From: Treponema sp.
GTDB taxonomy: Bacteria > Spirochaetota > Spirochaetia > Treponematales > Breznakiellaceae
Reading direction: 5' to 3'
Length of the DNA stretch: 9,673 nucleotides
Assembly (NCBI GenBank): GCA_031266255.1
Contig: JAISBK010000178.1
Location: 1-9,673 of the forward strand
Shown: positions 6,786 to 9,673 of the stretch, piece after piece
Layout of the letters: every line of letters starts with the position of its first letter
Numbering within the stretch: the stretch's first letter is position 1
Made by a program: the position numbers and the translations under genes
The notes under the pieces: model-generated
Told to the model about the DNA's origin: nothing
What the model saw: only the letters and a program-made list of their open reading frames with translations
Database searches by the model: none

Positions 6786-8437
6786 CCCTCCAACGTATCA
6801 ATTAATTCGGAAAGCAGCGGAATGAGTTGTTTCTTTCGGGAAACCACGCCTTTGAGTAGGTATATGCTATCCTCAAGCTGGGGAAAGGTTAGGACGCTGG
6901 TAAATCGCTTACCGGCTACAAAGAACAGGGAGTCCATCAGGGTAACATCGGTAACCAAGAGGCTTGCAAAAAGGAGATCTTTGTCGGTTCGGTACTTTTC
7001 AAGGACCGCGAAAATCTCCTCCTGCCGCAGGACCAGGGCGTCGGGGCTGTCTGTTTCGATCTGGCTTACCGTAAAGGAGAACGGGCCCTGACCATACTCC
7101 TTCAAGTCCATAAGGATAAGCTCTTCGGCAGGACGGGCATTGACTCGGCTTGCAGTAGCAAGCATATCCTGTCCCAAGTGCTGGATATCAAGGCCGGTTA
7201 CCACGGCAAGATAGGACACCGCGTCCCGGTCGGTATCGGTAGTGGTGGCGGATTTCAGGCATAGGGTATCCGCAAGAATGCCGCATAGGAGGATTGAAGC
7301 GATTTCTTTTCTCATAGGAACATGCTGTCCACGGTACAAGTCGGTAACAATCGTACAAGTCGCCCCTACCGGTTTGTTGATGAAGGTGATAGGGTATCGG
7401 GTGGACAGATTGCCCAGCCGGTGATGGTCTATGACTTCCAGGATCCGGTAATTTTCAATGCCTTCTACCGCCTGACTTGGTTCATTATGATCCACCATGA
7501 TGAGTTCAATATTCGGCTCTCTGATGAGGTCTCCTTCAAAGATAAGGCCGACCACCCTATCTTCCTCATCCCCAATGGGGAGACAGCGGGAGGGCGCCCG
7601 AGAAAGCGGTTCTTTGAGTTTACGCAGGGGATCCGTAAGGCGCATAAGGGGGACCGATTCATCGCATATCGTTCCTACGGGGGAGGAGTACATCACCAGC
7701 ATGGCCGAAGAAGAGGTATCGTAGGGGGTACTCATCACCGAAACCTGGTTTTGTTTGGCTAAAGCCATCAACCCCGGATCCAGGGTATGGTTATTGGAGA
7801 GAATCAGCGCCCGCACATGCTGCTCTATGCAATACCGCTGTAAATCCCAGCGGTCGCCCATAATAACCAGGGACTGTTTCGGGTCCATATTGCTCAAATG
7901 CTCACAAAAATACCGGTTATATGCCGCAGCAATCACAATGGAGGACTGCTGCACCACGCGGTTGTTAAAAAGCATGAGGGGCTGGGCACGCAAGGTTTCG
8001 ATAAGGTTATCGATGGACACGGGAAACGCGGACTTCTTATGAGGGTTGATATGGGTTATCACATACTGGGCAAAGCCCCGGTAATACAACATGCCTTTGT
8101 ACACCCCCAGGGGATTCACCACCGGAAGCACCCGCAAGTTTTCCTCACGCATGAGTTCCAACGCGTTCCAAAGGGGCACATCTTCGTTTAAGGTCTTGCC
8201 GTGTTCCTGCAAATAATAGGCTGCCTTGGGAATCAAATCGGGAATATACTGGGGCACTTCAGCTTTGAAGCGCTCAAACACATACTCAGTCTGGGGATTT
8301 AAGTTTCCCGCCCGGGCAGCAAAACAGTTATCCCAGCCCTGAGCCTGCTTTAATGCCGCATACGCGGCTGCGGCAACCACCGAATCAGTATCAGGATTCC
8401 GGTGCCCAATGACATATATACGTTTTTTCATACCCAT
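6782..8437 (-). CDS. ppaC: Manganese-dependent family II inorganic pyrophosphatase with CBS-DRTGG-CBS insert
   Basis: This 551-residue protein is a DHH/DHHA2 phosphoesterase carrying a regulatory insert. The first metal motif GHRNPDTDS (11-19) supplies H12, D16 and D18. CBS1 (about 70-130), a DRTGG domain (about 140-250, with the typical TPYDT at 238-242) and CBS2 (about 252-312) follow. The catalytic part then resumes with VDHNE (315-319), IDHHRLGN (336-343), and LADT (388-391), and the DHHA2 domain ends with the substrate-binding SRKK (533-536). Family enzymes cleave pyrophosphate to two phosphates. Those with this insert (about 550 residues, as in Clostridium) are inhibited by AMP/ADP and activated by ATP or diadenosine polyphosphates. 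I prefer ATG 8437 because GGA lies seven bases upstream; ATG 8431 is an alternative, and the longer TTG start at 8482 adds 15 residues that are not family-like. It is the first gene of the operon. Confidence 0.93.
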   Translation of the reverse strand: MGMKKRIYVIGHRNPDTDSVVAAAAYAALKQAQGWDNCFAARAGNLNPQTEYVFERFKAEVPQYIPDLIPKAAYYLQEHGKTLNEDVPLWNALELMREENLRVLPVVNPLGVYKGMLYYRGFAQYVITHINPHKKSAFPVSIDNLIETLRAQPLMLFNNRVVQQSSIVIAAAYNRYFCEHLSNMDPKQSLVIMGDRWDLQRYCIEQHVRALILSNNHTLDPGLMALAKQNQVSVMSTPYDTSSSAMLVMYSSPVGTICDESVPLMRLTDPLRKLKEPLSRAPSRCLPIGDEEDRVVGLIFEGDLIREPNIELIMVDHNEPSQAVEGIENYRILEVIDHHRLGNLSTRYPITFINKPVGATCTIVTDLYRGQHVPMRKEIASILLCGILADTLCLKSATTTDTDRDAVSYLAVVTGLDIQHLGQDMLATASRVNARPAEELILMDLKEYGQGPFSFTVSQIETDSPDALVLRQEEIFAVLEKYRTDKDLLFASLLVTDVTLMDSLFFVAGKRFTSVLTFPQLEDSIYLLKGVVSRKKQLIPLLSELIDTLEG

Positions 8438-8765
8438 AGTATATTCCAGATTAGGATTTCTGTATATATACCCAAGCCCCAAGGCCTCATCCTTCTCTTG
8501 ACCGCAGCTTCGATCCCAGGGCTTACCAAGTCTCCCTGAAGTTTCTCAAGTATAACCGCCGCTGTCTACCATAATAACGCCAAAAGGATAAAACCGACTA
8601 AGATGGTCATTCACATTGCCAAGAGTAAGTAAGGCAAAAGGAGCATATCTCCCCACAGTCATTGATAACCAGATGCAATATGAACCCGTAAAACCACCCG
8701 GTAGAGCTTTCCCCGCCTGAAAAGCTGGGTATAGATGAGCCAAGGATAGCGAACGGCTATTTTGC
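8438..8765. other. Intergenic stretch with no convincing intact gene
   Basis: This 328-base gap separates the AT-rich partial gene from the operon. Its composition (just under 50 percent GC in the part inspected) resembles the operon rather than the AT-rich gene. It should hold the operon promoter. On the minus strand one frame starts with an ATG at 8770-8772, overlapping the stop of the barrel-like gene. It gives 37 codons to a TGA at 8659 and then continues, interrupted by a TGA (8611) and a TAG (8566), through two hydrophobic segments. Another frame gives 65 codons from a TTG (8743 to 8546). Neither resembles a family I recognise. I see no tRNA, terminator-like hairpin or transposon end here. 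Confidence 0.5.
8463..8470 (-). promoter_or_regulatory. Possible -10 element for the operon
   Basis: An alternating TA tract on the minus strand offers a TATATA -10-like hexamer about 30 bases before the preferred ppaC start, which would give a short leader of about 20 bases. No good TTGACA-like -35 lies at 16-18 bases from it, so support is weak. I mention it because this is the best candidate in the only sizeable gap upstream of the operon. Confidence 0.25.
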
Positions 8766-8772
8766 CTACCAT
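8566..8772 (-). pseudogene. Possible remnant of a small membrane-protein gene
   Basis: A single minus-strand frame begins with ATG (8772) that overlaps the TAG stop of the upstream partial gene. It reads 37 codons rich in basic and aromatic residues, then meets TGA (8659-8661), TGA (8611-8613) and TAG (8566-8568). The translations between stops are strongly hydrophobic (DMLLLPYLLLAM; MTILVGFILLALLW), as in membrane helices. This could be a decayed gene or a chance reading. Alternatively only the first 37 codons are a real small ORF coupled to the upstream gene. I do not recognise a family. Confidence 0.15.
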
Positions 8773-9673
8773 CCTGTTAAATTTGATCCGGAAAACTGCA
8801 TGTTTTGAAGAGAGTTTCCAGCAAATTCATATAAATAATCATTTCTCCAACTATTAACAGGCAGAGTAACTCCTATACCAATATAATGCATTGTTTCAAA
8901 AGCAGTTTCAAAACTGTATGATAACAATATATTTACTCCCATAGCCGGAAATTTTACAATTGCCTTGCCATACAAACCATCCTGATAATTCGAAAGAAAT
9001 GATATTCTTGAAACAGGTTCAAACCATCTGTACCCTATGTCTATAGATAAATATTTTGTTGCAAAATATACGCCAAACAATCTGTCCTTCATATACAGGT
9101 TGTACCAATTTGATTTATAGTATAAATCTATATTAAGCTTGATAAGCCATGCCTGTATTGTTTTAAACGCAAGATCTCCTAAAATACTACCTGTACTCAA
9201 ATCTTCTGTAACATTAACAGCTCCCCCTAATGATTCAAGAAAAAAATCAGTGTCTGACATGCCTATTTTTGGGGTAAATATAAACCGTACGGCATTGGTT
9301 GTAACGGGACTCTGATCATCCAATATCCCCTCGTAAATTCCAGGCTCATCTTCTTTTTCAGGCAGCTGCCGAAAAGCATTCCTATAATATCCGCCAAAAA
9401 AGCCGATTCCTAAATCAAAACCAGAAACATTATAATGACCAAATAACCCAGCCGTCGCATATAAATTATAGGAGTCGGCAATGTATATACTATCCATAAC
9501 AAAGCTAATGCCCGCCATTCCGGTAAAATAGTCATTGATTACCATCTTTCCGCCGACAGCACCTGCCAGTCGAACAACTGCCTTGGCTGAAGAATCGTTA
9601 TATTTAACTTCAGCAAATTTTGGAATATATAACAAATCCCCGGTTATATCAAAAAAGAAAAAGTTTGGTAACG
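8766..9673 (-). CDS. Partial outer-membrane-barrel-like protein, unknown function (5' end outside window)
   Basis: The frame is open to the right edge of the window. Codons upstream of 9635 read on without a stop (…LPNFFFFDITGDLL), so the TTG at 9635 is not a real start and the gene is truncated by the window. About 300 residues are visible, ending with TAG at 8766-8768. The visible part is rich in short alternating hydrophobic/polar strands with many Gly, Tyr, Phe and Asn residues (for example GFDLGIGFFGGYYRN, YLSIDIGYRWFEP, GVNILLSYSFETAF, MHYIGIGVTLPVN). This is typical of a transmembrane beta-barrel or another beta-rich surface protein. No catalytic motif is seen. The DNA is about 32 percent GC in lines I counted, far below the operon. 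Spirochaete outer-membrane protein families are a plausible home, but I do not recognise the specific family. Confidence 0.6.
   Translation of the reverse strand, partial: LPNFFFFDITGDLLYIPKFAEVKYNDSSAKAVVRLAGAVGGKMVINDYFTGMAGISFVMDSIYIADSYNLYATAGLFGHYNVSGFDLGIGFFGGYYRNAFRQLPEKEDEPGIYEGILDDQSPVTTNAVRFIFTPKIGMSDTDFFLESLGGAVNVTEDLSTGSILGDLAFKTIQAWLIKLNIDLYYKSNWYNLYMKDRLFGVYFATKYLSIDIGYRWFEPVSRISFLSNYQDGLYGKAIVKFPAMGVNILLSYSFETAFETMHYIGIGVTLPVNSWRNDYLYEFAGNSLQNMQFSGSNLTGW

Noticed and set aside
8438..8482. 15-residue N-terminal extension of the pyrophosphatase from TTG 8482
   Set aside because: DHH pyrophosphatases start a few residues before the GHxNPDTDS motif. ATG 8437 has a GGA at normal spacing, and the extension reads through the TA-rich promoter-like tract.
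8546..8743. 65-codon minus-strand frame starting with TTG
   Set aside because: It has no ribosome site, no recognisable family, and a rare start codon. Composition alone does not support it.
8885..8920. Two copies of a GTTTCAAAA-like string resembling the arm of the 164-214 hairpin
   Set aside because: They encode Phe-Glu-Thr type residues inside the partial gene, are not arranged as an inverted repeat, and are short enough to be coincidental.

Overview
The window looks like chromosomal DNA of a spirochaete, most likely a Treponema-like bacterium. This is inferred from the gene set and its order, the moderate GC content, the TPR protein that ends the operon and the barrel-like surface protein beside it. 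No rRNA or other phylogenetic marker is present, so the assignment is tentative. Every convincing gene is on the minus strand, so the biological reading direction is from high to low coordinates.

The core (about 8437 down to 255) is a compact six-gene block in which every neighbouring pair overlaps: a CBS/DRTGG-containing family II inorganic pyrophosphatase, PhoH (YbeZ) ATPase, a PgpH-type 7TM-HD phosphodiesterase, the endoribonuclease YbeY, a CorC/HlyC CBS-domain protein, and a secreted TPR protein with a SH3-like tail. The overlaps are 4, 23, 14, 4 and 4 bases, so the block is almost certainly one translationally coupled operon. PhoH-YbeY-CorC is the classical ybeZ-ybeY-ybeX cluster (ribosome and rRNA maturation), and phoH-pgpH-ybeY is the order seen in Firmicutes. 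Here the cluster is headed by a nucleotide-sensing pyrophosphatase and closed by an envelope TPR protein. Together they suggest a housekeeping unit that joins RNA and ribosome maturation, cyclic dinucleotide turnover and pyrophosphate removal.

Downstream of the operon (254 to 1) there is no gene. Two stem-loops follow the last stop codon in the transcribed direction. The first is a long hairpin with a 2-base loop (164-214). The second is a GC-rich hairpin followed by seven T (27-72), a textbook intrinsic terminator, and it is enclosed by a further perfect 19-base inverted repeat (2-20 and 85-103). The 102-base nested structure looks like a small repeat element carrying a terminator.

Upstream of the operon (8438-8765) is a 328-base stretch with no convincing intact gene. 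It holds the presumed promoter and one frame that looks like a decayed or very short membrane-protein ORF. At about 8766 the base composition falls sharply to AT-rich, coinciding with the 3' end of a partial gene (8766-9673) that runs off the right edge. It encodes a beta-rich, outer-membrane-barrel-like protein of unknown function.
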